A DNA stretch of 64,000 nt, taken from Sphagnum compactum (Eukaryota > Bryophyta > Sphagnopsida > Sphagnales). The stretch lies in assembly GCA_965153455.1 (NCBI GenBank), contig OZ234496.1:20700304-20764303 (forward strand), written 5' to 3'. The notes under the pieces were generated by a model that was not told where the DNA came from, did no database searches, and saw nothing but the letters and a program-made list of their open reading frames with translations. Positions 34,775-46,466 of this stretch are shown here, piece after piece (position 1 is the stretch's first letter; every line of letters starts with the position of its first letter). The translations under genes were made by a program, and so were the position numbers.

Positions 34775-35350
34775 CACACCCACCAGCACAACATGCAGGA
34801 TGGATGATTTATGGACAGAAAAACACTTTCTCGTTGCATTCTTATCATTTGGCTAACCATGGTGGTTAGCTATGTACTAACCATCCATATGCATCATAAC
34901 ACCCAAGTGCCTTACTTATTGACTTATCTACATAGTAACCACTTACATTACTTACTTTAAGTGCATTCACACTTGGTGTTAAGGACTTTAATATTAAGTC
35001 CCCTAACACCAAGCTAGTCATTTAAGACCTAAACCTATTTACCATGAAGATTTTAAGTGAAGTTAACATTCACTTAATATTAAACAATCACCCATTTAGC
35101 ATTGGGTGCCACCTAAGATGCCACCTAGATTTTCACTTAACACTCACTTAACATTAGGTGTGAATGCACCTTTAGTTATGCTAGTTGCTCAGTTAGGTGA
35201 GGCAGTTAGGTGAGGGAAGGGGGCCACGTACAAGGGGCTTACAAGATAGGTAACCAAGGTGGAACCATGGTAACTCAGTTGTGATTTATTGGCAATTGAG
35301 TCATAACAGGTCTCCGATGGATGGTGCACTGGTGGGTAACATAATCCCAA
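34775..35350 (+). repeat. Dispersed repeat family A, copy interrupted by MITE B
   Basis: Runs parallel to 7620-8010 with the same order of landmarks: CACCCACCAGCACAACATGCA, AAACACTTTCTC, CATCCATATGCATC, TAGTAACCACTTACATTACT, then (after the MITE) AACCAAGGTGGAACC and CTCCGATGGATGGT. The extra 212 bp is the MITE at 34960-35171. Confidence 0.65.
34960..35171 (-). mobile_element. Tourist-like MITE, copy B (~212 bp), inverted relative to A
   Basis: The ends AGTGCATTCACAC and GTGTGAATGCACCT are inverted repeats, flanked by TTA at 34957-34959 and 35172-35174. Its reverse complement aligns with copy A over nearly its whole length, including GGTGGCACCCAATG and TCTTAAATGACTAG. It sits inside dispersed repeat family A. 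Confidence 0.78.
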
Positions 35351-38215
35351 CACTTTTGAGGTTTCGGGGATGGTGCTGCCGCAGAGGTGAGCTGTTTTGT
35401 TTTGTTGTGCGGAGGTGCACGCAACCCAAAATCTAAAAAAAAGTAAGGGGCATGATCATTTAGCCTTTCATCCACACATGGACCCCCCCCCCCTCCCCAC
35501 CCCCAAAGAGGCTACACCAAACGGAAAAATGATCTCAAACCCCCACAAATGTTTTTGCAAAAGTGTGAAATTTTGCTGTAAAATACATTTTTCCACTTGG
35601 AAAAAATACATTTTCTCAAAAAATTTCAATTTTCTTTTCAAAAAATAACAAAAATTTACCGCCCAAAAACAAATCATCTCTTGTATCATGAAATCAAATT
35701 ACCAACATCTTCGTACAATTGGCAAATTGGCAAATGTCAAATGCAATAGCAAATAATCAAATGTAGTTTATAGATTGAATTGATTATTTTTTTAATAAAT
35801 TGTGTGGAATTTTTTGGATAGATTTCAAAACTTACATGGGTCACATGATAATGAATTTAATTAAGAGGTTTAGTGCACATGTTTTTTCCACATAACGATA
35901 GCCTTATGTTGATTGATTAGAAATGTCAACATTGATCAATGATATCCACACTAATGCATAGAAAAATGCAATTAACGTGTGATTATTGTAGGTTGTATTT
36001 TGTTTTGGGAATCATTTCTTATAGTGAATATGATTAGTAGGTATCACCAAAACTCTTTGCCGACTGGTTTTTTAAAAGCACAAAATTATTAGTGAACAAT
36101 TTTGGATCCCAACATTACAAGTTGTGATGCTTATTATATGGACTTCTAAGGTATGATATGCCAATTAATTGGGTTTATGGTTTGTATATTATGTAGGCCT
36201 GTAAGCCAAATGCAAATCAAGCTTTTGACGGTTCCAAAACAAATTTGCAAGTCCAAGTTGTGTGTACTTTCTTTTCTATTTCAATGGACAATTGAAACCT
36301 TTCTGAAAGGGATGTCCTTGGAGTCCTTCTTGGTGTCCCTAGCAATGGTAATTTGTTTATGCACCAGCTACCTCCCTTAGGCATTCCTAGTCGACCCAAA
36401 AGGCAAGGCAATAGGATGGAATTCAAGGTACAAATAACATTCATTCACCCCACCCCCCCCCATCAACAATCCGATCACACTAGCTTGCTAAAAGAAAATG
36501 GGCCACATATCATTAGGAGCATGTAGAGAAACCTTTTTCCATTTCAAGATGCACTAAAATGCAAGTAGCTATTGTGGTAGAGGCAATTTCCAACTTGAGG
36601 GAGTCCCTAAGGCAAACTAAGAGGAAGGAAATGGTTTTGGGGACAATAGTGGGGCAATTAAAGGCTCTAAGGCAAAGGAAGGCAATGGCAATTAAAAGGC
36701 AACATCAAGTTGATGTGCTATCCCAACATCACTTAACTTGGAAAGGGTTGCCAACCTAGAAAAACACCTTAAACAATAGCAAAAGAGAAATGAAAAGTTT
36801 AACCACCAACTCAAGGAAATAAGAAATGCATTGGTGTTGTTATAACATAAACACCTTGAGGTACAATTGTTAAAAGCCAAAGAGAAAGACTGCCAATAAC
36901 AGTAAACACCGATTGGAGGTCATTGATGTTCAAATTGATAAATTCCCATGTATGGGGGCATAAGATTATTACCTTCAAGGAACATGAGTAGCAAGAGAAA
37001 CCACACAAGGAAATCCTTGTTGAAAGATTGCATGAGTTCAATGACGAAGTGATCATCTTTAGATGTTTGGAGGACAAGATGGTATACGAGGAAGAAGAGG
37101 AGCAAGATTCCAAAGCAATAGGAGGAAAAACCTATAAATCAAAATCAAGGATGGAAAACCCATGTAACAAAAGTACAAGGCAAATGAAAACACAAGTAGA
37201 TGCGACAAAAAAAAAAAAAATCAAAAGCAAACAATCAACAAAAATTAGATAAAAACCTTATGCAAAGAGGATTCATGACTACAGAATGACAATCAACGAT
37301 AACAAAGAAAACCTGAGATGGAAAAATTGTCATCTACCACAAATCAGCTATGACAGAGGTGCACTAACTATGACGTGTGGAAGAGATGAAGAACCCCGAC
37401 CAAGTGCAACAGCCCGTTGAAGAATCGTTATGGCTTATGCACACTGCAAGGTTATGGATATGCGTTATCAATAATAAGAAACAAACATTGAGGGGTCTAA
37501 AAAAAATTGTTGATAATCGCAATAATGGTATGTGCACAAGTGGTCAAAAATGAATGAAAACACCCATACGTCTCAATAGCAAGGGGAACGAAATCATTGC
37601 CTGGTGCATGTTCAATGTATGATCATGTCTTTTCCTAAAAGCAATAATATTACTTCATGAAATGGAGCAATCTAAGTGAATGGTAGCCAAACTCATGAAT
37701 GAGGTTGATTCATCATCTGAGACAATAATGATTAAATTGAAAACTTTAGGTGGCTAAGTGGAAACATAAGGTAATGAAGGCAACTATGGTTGATTTTAAG
37801 TTGGCCCACTACTTAACCCTCTTCAGAAAACATGCCATGCTAAAATTGGAATGTTTAACATGAAAGTAGAAAACAAATAAGAGCATTGTCAAATGGGCTC
37901 AAGGGTGAGCTATAAAGTTTGTTAAATGTTGCACCCATCCTTACTTTCATTTATGAAGCCACCTGTTGTCGTCGTTTAGTAACATACTAGTTGGCATTTC
38001 TTCATTTCAAGGTGGATGCCAATAAATGGCAATAATATTATGTGGAACCCATTAGATGAGACAACATTTCAAGCACCCATTACAATCCTAGCTTCAAAGG
38101 TTGAGTTTAATAACCTAGAAAGGCAAGCCAACAAATATCGATATATGATGATAGAAGGTAGTACTTCTTCAAATTCTAATAAAAATTAAATGGGATTACA
38201 AAAGTAATAATGCAT
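35351..38215. other. Intergenic, no supported gene
   Basis: C11 at 35483-35493 and C9 at 36453-36461. Basic, Lys/Gln-rich short frames at 36559-36759 and 37028-37252 look like degenerate retroelement coding sequence (a gag-like composition), but no motif supports this. Confidence 0.5.
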
Positions 38216-39010
38216 GTTAATAATTTACCTAGTTACTAGTGATAGGTGTAGATTTATCTTCTTTTAATTATTAGGGGATGACATTTATACTAGGTTAGTT
38301 AGTCCTTGAAGATAGGGTGGTTGGCAAATGGCTAACCATTATCTAAAAACTTGTGAAGGAAATTGGGACAAGTTCTTTATTTTGTAAGAAATGATGAAGT
38401 GCCTTTGTGGCTAATGGGTGGTGAAGAACTTTATTGGTCTTTCATTATCTCTTGTGGTCCTATTGGAGTTCTAGAAAATGTTGTGGGAAAGAAGATATAT
38501 TTTTAGTTATTGGAATACAAAAAAAAGATATTCCAATAATAAATTGGACACAATGGATTTTTTTTGAAATTTTCCTTTGTTTTTTTACTTGCAAATAGAT
38601 GTAGTTAATTTTTTTAATGTAAAAGATTGAATCTTCAACATTTTTGTTTTTTTTAATTTTTTTCGTTGGTAAATTAGTCATTCGACAATATTGATAACAG
38701 CATGAAGGATAATTATAATAGCTAGTGGAGGGCATCAAGTCCAAATGGTGAAGGTAATTTGTCATTTTTAAGGCAGCCTACATTAAAGTTGAACCCAAAG
38801 TAAGAAGATAATTACATTCCTATCACATCATTGACATTTTGAATTGTTTGATTAACTTCAAAGATTTTGCTTATTCTTTGGAAAACAAGATTGTTTAATG
38901 GAAGGTATTCTCAAGGTAAAAGTGTTCTTACATTTTTTATTGTTTTTATACCCAAAAACCTTTTCCTTGTGTGGATTTTGAACTATTGGGTCCACAAATA
39001 TATAAATAAC
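38216..39010 (+). repeat. Left arm of a large inverted repeat
   Basis: Pairs, diverged but collinear, with the reverse complement of 40975-41745. Shared strings in order are TAGGTGTAGA(T/C)TTAT, GATAGGGTGGTT, TAATGGGTG(G/A)TG, TTGGAGTT, ATGTTGTGGGAAAGAAGAT / GTTATGGGAAAGATGAT, AATGGTGAAGGTAATTTGTC, AATGTAGTTA and ATTGGGTCCACA. No protein is recognised in either arm. The total span is 3.5 kb. Confidence 0.7.
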
Positions 39011-40974
39011 TCTAGTTTTCCAATGGTTCATCACAAATTTTGACATTCATCAAGGTGCAAATGAGATAACATGACCCACACCCGCCTATTTAAAGGACTG
39101 TTTTTTAATGAATATATATTTTATTTTTATTTTTAAAATCTTCAAAAAAAGTTTCAAAAATCTTTAAATTTTAAAAAATATTAGTATGTCAAGGTTTATG
39201 TAAAAGATTTCAAAATATATGTAATTTTTGAAAGTTTTAAAGTTTATTTATAAATCCTTTAAGTGTTAAAAAAACACACGTTACAATGTTTATTGAGTGT
39301 TTTTTATAACTTTTTATTCATCAGATATTTTTAAAAATAATTCACATGTTCCAATGATATATTATGAATCTTACCATATTTTTAAAATCTTATATTTTCA
39401 ACACCAAATTAAATTCATGTTTTAAAATGTGAAAAACTAAGCATATGCTACATTTGTTATCGTTCATGTTAGTGTGATTGCACTCATCATGTGAGGTTTT
39501 TTTCTTGCCTAAATATAAATAAGCATATCAATGGCAACTAAAAAACTGATTTCAATTTACACTTTGTTAGCACCACAATAATGACCACCACAAATTATGT
39601 TGTTGTCCAAATCATGTAATCATACAATTAGTCACCATAATTTGTCACATAGGAAATTTGATTCAAGCTAACGTAAATCCTTGTGGCACATTAAAAAAAC
39701 ATTTGCATAGAATTGACACTACCAATTAACTAGTGTTTATCATGTATTTCTTCATTAAATCTTCAATGTAAGTTAATTTGAAATAAATAATGCAAAGCTA
39801 AAAGGCTTGTGGGCAAGATAGTAAAATACAAGGCCATGATCCACCAAGATTACACAATGCAAATATCCAAAAATATAATCAATTAACAATGGAGCATGCG
39901 ACATGTTCCATTATCACATAATTTCACATTGACATGTTCCATTGATTTTTTCACTTGCTTAAACATGCATTGACATTAATGTTTAAATATATGCCTCCAA
40001 TTGGTTGCAAAGAGCAACTCATGCAACCTTCATTTTCAAACAAACAAAAAAAGAAAGATTATGTTTGAAATTTCAAAATAATATCAAGTATTATTACACT
40101 TTTTATGTGTTCACACGTTGAACACATCTAATCTTTATGTAGATTTAAGATACAAAAAGGTTTTGGGATGTTATGTTCACAAAAGGTTAACACAACCAAT
40201 GTATAATGATGCAAGAAGGAAACATTGTAGTTCCAAATCAATTCATGGCATATATTTAACAACAAAAAAATGAAACATATGCACAATGAAAAATTATCAA
40301 AAACGAAATGGAGATGCCTCATAACATTGAAATGTGATTTAAATGTACATTATGGTATGGCAATTAATGGTAGATGCCTTTTTTTAGGTTGCCAAAAATT
40401 AAGACTGTGTATTTTTATTATGAAATAAATTTCAAATTGTAATTGATTGTTGGATAAATGGCACATGGTCCACGTTCAAGAATCCATATCCACACAATGT
40501 ACATGTGTGTGATGTTAAATATATATTAAAAAAAATTCAACACATGTTTTTTGCAATTGAAAAATACTATATTTTGAAAATTTGACCTTTTATTTTTGGC
40601 AAACATATAAAAATGAATTGAACTTCATATCATTTTCTTCAATCTTGTTATGTTCTTGTAAAATTTTGCTAAGGCACTTGTTGCATTTCTTGGACAGTCC
40701 TACCTCCACAAATTTTCATTCAAAATCCTAGATTTTAAGTAATCTAATAAACCCCACTTTTGATATTTCACTACCTTCCACAACTTCATTTGCTTAGGGA
40801 CATAAACCAATGCAATTGGTAGTAGAAAACTTTCCATTGTTCTTTATCATTTGTAAAATTACCAATGCTCAAATTGCTTCTAGTAACCAAAAAAAAAAGT
40901 CATTTAAACCCCCAAAAACACCAAACATTCCCAACCAAAGTTTTTTAAAACAAAATCCATGGTATGGTCACCAA
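39011..40974. other. AT-rich spacer between inverted-repeat arms
   Basis: Very AT-rich, with dense stops on both strands. No coding sequence is recognised. Confidence 0.6.
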
Positions 40975-41745
40975 ACGTATATATGTGGACCCAACAATCC
41001 CAAATCCACACATGTGGAAGGTTGCCAAATATAAAGATAATTAAAAATACAAGACATCTTTTACCTTGGGATTGGCTTTGAGTAGGCAATCATGTTTTCG
41101 AAATAATAAGGAAGATATTTAGAACCAAACAAATAACTTAATATCAATGATGTAATAGGATGGTGACTACCTTCTTGCCTTAGATTCAACTTTCATGTTG
41201 TTTTAGGAAGGACAAATTACCTTCACCATTTAGAGTTAATGCCTTCCATTATAATTGCCCTCCATGCTATTGTTGTTATTGTCTAGTGACCACTTATTAA
41301 GGAAAAAATTATAAACTATAGAAATGGGAAAGTTGTAGTTTTTTATAGTAAAAAAAACTAACTACATTTACTTGCAAGTCAAAAAACAAGCTAGGCAATC
41401 CCCCCCCAAAAAATCCATCATGCCCCAAACCTCCTTGGATTATCTCTCTTTCGTATTTAATAATAAAAAACACATCATCTTTCCCATAACACTCTCCATA
41501 ACTCCAAGAAGACCGCAAAAGAGAATGAAAAAACAATGAGTTTCCCCATCACCCATTAATCACAAGGGCATTTCATGCTCTCTTTCAAAATAGGGAGCTC
41601 ATCCAAATCTCTTGCACAAGTCCTTAAATAACCACCCTATGCTCAAGAACTAGCTAACCTAATATCTTCATCCCTTAGTAACCAAGAGGCAATAAGTCTA
41701 CACCTACCATTAATAACTAGATAAATTATTGTGAGGCCTTGTATG
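40975..41745 (-). repeat. Right arm of the large inverted repeat
   Basis: The reverse complement follows 38216-39010 from TGGTAGGTGTAGACTTATTG through AATGGTGAAGGTAATTTGTC to GATTGTTGGGTCCACA. Indels are small. Identity is estimated by eye at about 70 percent. Confidence 0.7.
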
Positions 41746-43804
41746 TTAAATAAGCTAGGAAACTTGTTCATTAACACACTTGAACATGAAGATGGGAATT
41801 AAAAACAACTCAACAACATGAAAACCTTTTAACTTTCAATATGATGAAACATTCATTTGAGCATCAAAACAAAAGGCCTTGTAGCAAAAATATTTCTTTG
41901 AAAAATGTAGTAGTTGTTGGTGACATCAAGAGAAGAACTTTTCAAAAATTTGGCATATTTTTCCATTGGATCGTCTTTTTTAGTGCTTCTTTTTGTTACA
42001 TCATTGTTTCCATGATGATGATGATTTTTCTTTATCAAATTGATGCACTTCAATAATTCTCAAACCTCAAAACAAGTAAATTACTTTTAGTTTCTAATTT
42101 TTAACTGATTTTTTAAACAAAAAACCCTAATGCCCCACAAAGGTTTGGATTCTAGCCACCCCATTAATGCATCTCATGGGGATTTGTAAAACAAACACCA
42201 ACCCTAATAAAAACATTGTTGCCTATGTATTGGAGATGTTAAGCTTGCTTAAATAAGATATAATGGGTTTTTGAGTGCGCCAATTGCCTGGCAATTAGGG
42301 CACTCCATACCCAAAATGCATGCCCTAGTTGATGCCCACCCAATGATAATATTTTGGTGTCCTAAAGTGGATTAACCTAAATGAACACCTTTTTTTTTGG
42401 TTTGTTTATAAATGCAACAAAGTTTCCTCAATCAAAAGCAAGAATTAGTTCTTATGGTGTCAATTTGAACAGCTCGTTTCCTTCATATGCATGGCCTTAA
42501 AAAATACTACTCTTTTAACTACAAATTGAATGGGAAAGCTTATGAGTTCCAACTTTATCTTCAACATTCATCAAAAGTGTGATCCCCATCCTAAGAGAGG
42601 ACAATGTTGACCTACATTGATCCAAAAAAAATTCACCAAAGGAAGGATATGGATTTATTCACAAGATACATGAAAAGTTGCTTTTATGAATGAGGAAAAC
42701 AAGCATGACAGTACACTCATGGGCGGATGCATGGTAGGATGAACTAATTTGGAAATAACATAGTCCATTTTTTTGCTACCTAAGTGTCATTCTAATTGTC
42801 ACATTGTTTTGTATATAATGAAATTATTAAACGAGACTCATTTTGAGGTTATAAACTTTAATATATACATAATGCAATTGATTGGTATGAAAAAATTCAT
42901 AAAATTATAGGAATTATGGACTTTTGAAATTGAAATTTGAGATTTGTAATAGTGCCAACATTAAGCAAATGGATTCTGTTTGGTTCCACGATGAGTTTCA
43001 AAACTTGTTAGGGACATGGTTTTAGGTAGAAAATGTAATAATGAAAGAAAAATTTAAATGTATTAATTCATATCTAATGAAGCTTATTACCTATGATCTT
43101 TTACCTAGTAAAAAACATGTATATCTTTCAAAAGTCCATTTCATATTTAAAAAACATGAATTGAATTGAGATTTTGCAAACATATTTTACGGAATGAGAT
43201 TTATAAAAGTGAGAAAAATTATTCAAATTTTTTACTTAAAATTGATGAATTGTTGTTACATTACTAAAAAAACATCTCGGGGTTAAAAAAAAGAAAAAGG
43301 AAATGGACTTTTAGATTAGGGAATTCTTGCCTCTTTTTTTTCCACACTACGATGCATTTACCCTCATTGCAATATGTTCATTAACAAAAGATGCAATTAT
43401 CAATAGTTGTGATCAAAATTTGAAGTTTAAAAACATGGTAAATGGTAGATGACAAGTTATTCAAATATGCATTAGCCTAATGCATGTGCACCAAAACTTG
43501 AGTGAATAGAGACCATTAGTTGGTGAATAAAAATGTCATTACTTTCTAGTGTTTATCAAACTAAAGTTCATCAAAGATCAAATTTTTATGTTTGCTTTGC
43601 CCTTTCCATTTGTTCCAATATAAGAAAAATAGCTTGAGGAATGTAAAACAAGCAATTTTATGAAAACAAAATATGTAGTTGCTTTATTGAACACTTTCAT
43701 CTTTTTCCTTTGACCATGAAATAAATCGACACACTATTGCCATACAATCTTGTTGGGGTTATCTTTCCACCCATTTATCGAAAACACTAAACACCCCCTA
43801 ACAA
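41746..43804. other. AT-rich intergenic, no gene seen
   Basis: No family resemblance in any frame, and no further repeats detected by eye. Confidence 0.55.
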
Positions 43805-43807
43805 AAC

Positions 43808-43995
43808 CCTAGGGGTGATGGCTCACTAGTATAACCCATTATGTTATCTTGGGATCTCATAAAGGTCATGGGTTCAAACTTAATGGTGTGTAGGTGAAAC
43901 TCTTGTTAGCCTCCTATCAATGACCTTGACTTGGGGGTGCAAATAACTTGTCAAGTTGGGTCTTTTGTTGTGTTTCAAAAACAAAATAAAATCCC
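43808..43995 (+). mobile_element. SINE-like element with RNA polymerase III boxes
   Basis: TGGCTCACTAG (43819-43829) fits the A-box pattern TRGYNNANNNG. GGGTTCAAACT (43870-43880) fits a B box with one deviation. Spacing of about 50 bp is usual for tRNA-derived SINEs. The 3' end turns A-rich (CAAAAACAAAATAAAA) near 43978-43993. Clear target duplications were not found. Confidence 0.5.
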
Positions 43996-46030
43996 TAATG
44001 AACGTTATTTGACATTAAAAAAAAGGTTGATAGTGCATAATTGTGCACAAACTTGTCTAGTTTTGCCACATTGTTTAATTGTTTTGACCATATGCATATG
44101 TTAAATTAAAAAAAGATGGCCTTCATTGATGCTTTGTTTCTCAAGGGAGAGGTATTGGGTTCAAATTTGGCTTGAGATAGTAGAACATGCAAAACAAATC
44201 AAATAATTTTTTTTCCCAAAACATCCTTAGAACATTTTTGATCGCACAACACAATTCAACACATAACCACACAAGGCACAAAAAGACAAGCCCAAAAATG
44301 AAAATTAAATAAAGCTCATTACAGGATATAAACCTCTCCCCATTTATGGGCTTGGAAGAAGGCATTCATCATTTATGCAAGATCAAGTTGCTTAAAATAT
44401 ATAGGTGCATGGGGATAATGGTGGTAAACTATGGTCTGATGCTAATTTTCAGTGTATATTGGACATTTAGGAGGAAAAGTATTGAGAGTAGAATTGTGAG
44501 AAAATAGTGGAAAAGAAACGGAAAGATTTTTAAAGACATACAAACGTTGTAAATGCATTCAAAAGGAGGGAAAAGAAAAATGAAATAAGATGAAAGACAA
44601 GTATGAAATAACAAGCGTATCTCCTAATTGGCATTGGTTTGAAATATTTATTTGATGGCATTTTTGAAGAATTGCAAAATTTGATGGTGTAGGTAACCAA
44701 GTGTATTAAGGGGTGCATACCACACATTCTAAAGCTTATGTTATACATATGAGTGATGAGGACAATGTTGCATTAGAAATGAAGCCATCCCTAAGCCCAT
44801 GTGAAGCAATTTCTTGTTTTTGGTGATGAAACTTGGAAGTGATGCACTTCCTCCATATGCCAATTTAAACAACTTATTAGTGTGCGAGGAAAAGTTAACA
44901 AAGTGTCACAAAAGAAGAAAACACAATTTTCTATCAGTTGAATTATTATTGCAAATGTCATTAAATTTTTTTCAAATGATGTGAAAAAAGTTTTAAGAAA
45001 TTAAAATTGACCATAACCAAAACAAATCACATCTCAACGTTGTAAAATGAACAAACAAGTAGAAAGATGATAACACAAAGAGAGTTGTAGATGCTTATTC
45101 TATTTGCAAACATGTTAGAAGCAATAGAGCACATACTAATATCAATGCTCCCAATTGGCTCAATTACAAAGAATCACAACTCATCTATTTTCAAAGAACA
45201 TTGTGTTATTTTTATTGGTTTTGCTTGGATAATTTTTTCTCTCTAGTGCAAACTTTCAATCTTTCTCTACACCACAATACTCCACACTCTATTATAGTGT
45301 GTGTAGTAGATCAAAATCTGCCTACACATGTATTAACTTTTAAAGGTTGAGATTAAATGTTTGCTATATTTGAACAGAGTTTCTTCAACTCCTCCCTAAT
45401 AAATTGTTTCATCATACTTTCATCACAATTTCATCCACTACCACAAAACCATCTTGTGAATCACTGCTTGTTTAAATTTAAATTACATGCAAGTAGATTC
45501 CAGCTTCTTGAAATTTCAATAAAATTTGCATTGAATATTAGTTTCAAAATATTACATATGAAGTTCTCATGCTAAATTCTCATGAAATTAAATTTTAAAT
45601 CATCAACTAAAACCATTCCATCTCACCAATTGCTTTTGCAAACTTTCATTCTATGTAACCTAAGCGAATCTTTCGACTCTAAAAGCATGCAAGCTTGTCT
45701 CATCAAGCTCTGCCATTAGGGAAGTCCAAGCTTATACAAACCCTAGGTTTATGTGCATCCAACATCATGGAAAATACAAGAAGTTACTCCCACTATTATT
45801 GATCTATCAACTGTAAAATTGAAACACTACAAAAGAAGTGAACTTAACACTGTTTTGATCCCATAGAGACTTTTAGTAGGTATCAATCATACTTAGCCAC
45901 AAAGATCTCCGAAGACATGAAGTGCAAAATATTACTATATCCCAACTAATGTAAGAATGTTTCAGAAGAAAGGGAAGATTTAAACTGGGACTGAGTTTGG
46001 AAATTATTGTGAAGAATGGAACTGGAATCT
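43996..46030. other. AT-rich intergenic, no gene seen
   Basis: A second GGTATTGGGTTCAAATTTGG string at about 44151 resembles a B box but lacks an A box. No coding sequence is supported. Confidence 0.55.
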
Positions 46031-46466
46031 TACTGCACCCACCAGCGCATCAGGCATTATGGATAGTACATATGGGCAGGAAACACTTTTTAATTCCTGT
46101 CCCATAGTGAACCACAGTGGTGATCAATTCCAGCACCAAATTACTGCTAGATTGTAGAACCCAGACAAGCAACAGTGACTGAATCTGAATAGTCTGTCCT
46201 ACTAGGCTATATAGGATATTTGGCCTGCACAATACTACTCCAAATCATAACTGACTGGATCATGCAATTTTATGATGGGAGAAAATGGGTTATCAAGTTG
46301 GAAAAACACTGCAAATCAAGTGGAAACAGTCTCCACTGCTAATGATCCATCCAAGCTCAAGACCTATTGATCTTCCAGCTTCAAATGCAAATACATTAGT
46401 AGATGTGGGTCTTGTGGGTCTTCTTATCAAACATGGCAAGACATGTTTTTTACAAGACAACTTACT
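46030..46466. other. 3' flank of the ACT-repeat gene; weak family A similarity
   Basis: CACCCACCAGCGCATCAGGCA and GGCAGGAAACACTTTTTA (46035-46098) resemble the opening of dispersed repeat family A. The stretch probably also contains the 3' untranslated region of the minus-strand gene. Confidence 0.4.

Noticed and set aside
36559-37252. Lys/Gln-rich frames suggestive of a retroelement gag
   Set aside because: Composition alone; no zinc knuckle, protease or polymerase motif nearby, and many stops.
44116-44185. Second SINE-like B box
   Set aside because: The GGTATTGGGTTCAAATTTGG string lacks a matching A box and an A-rich tail.
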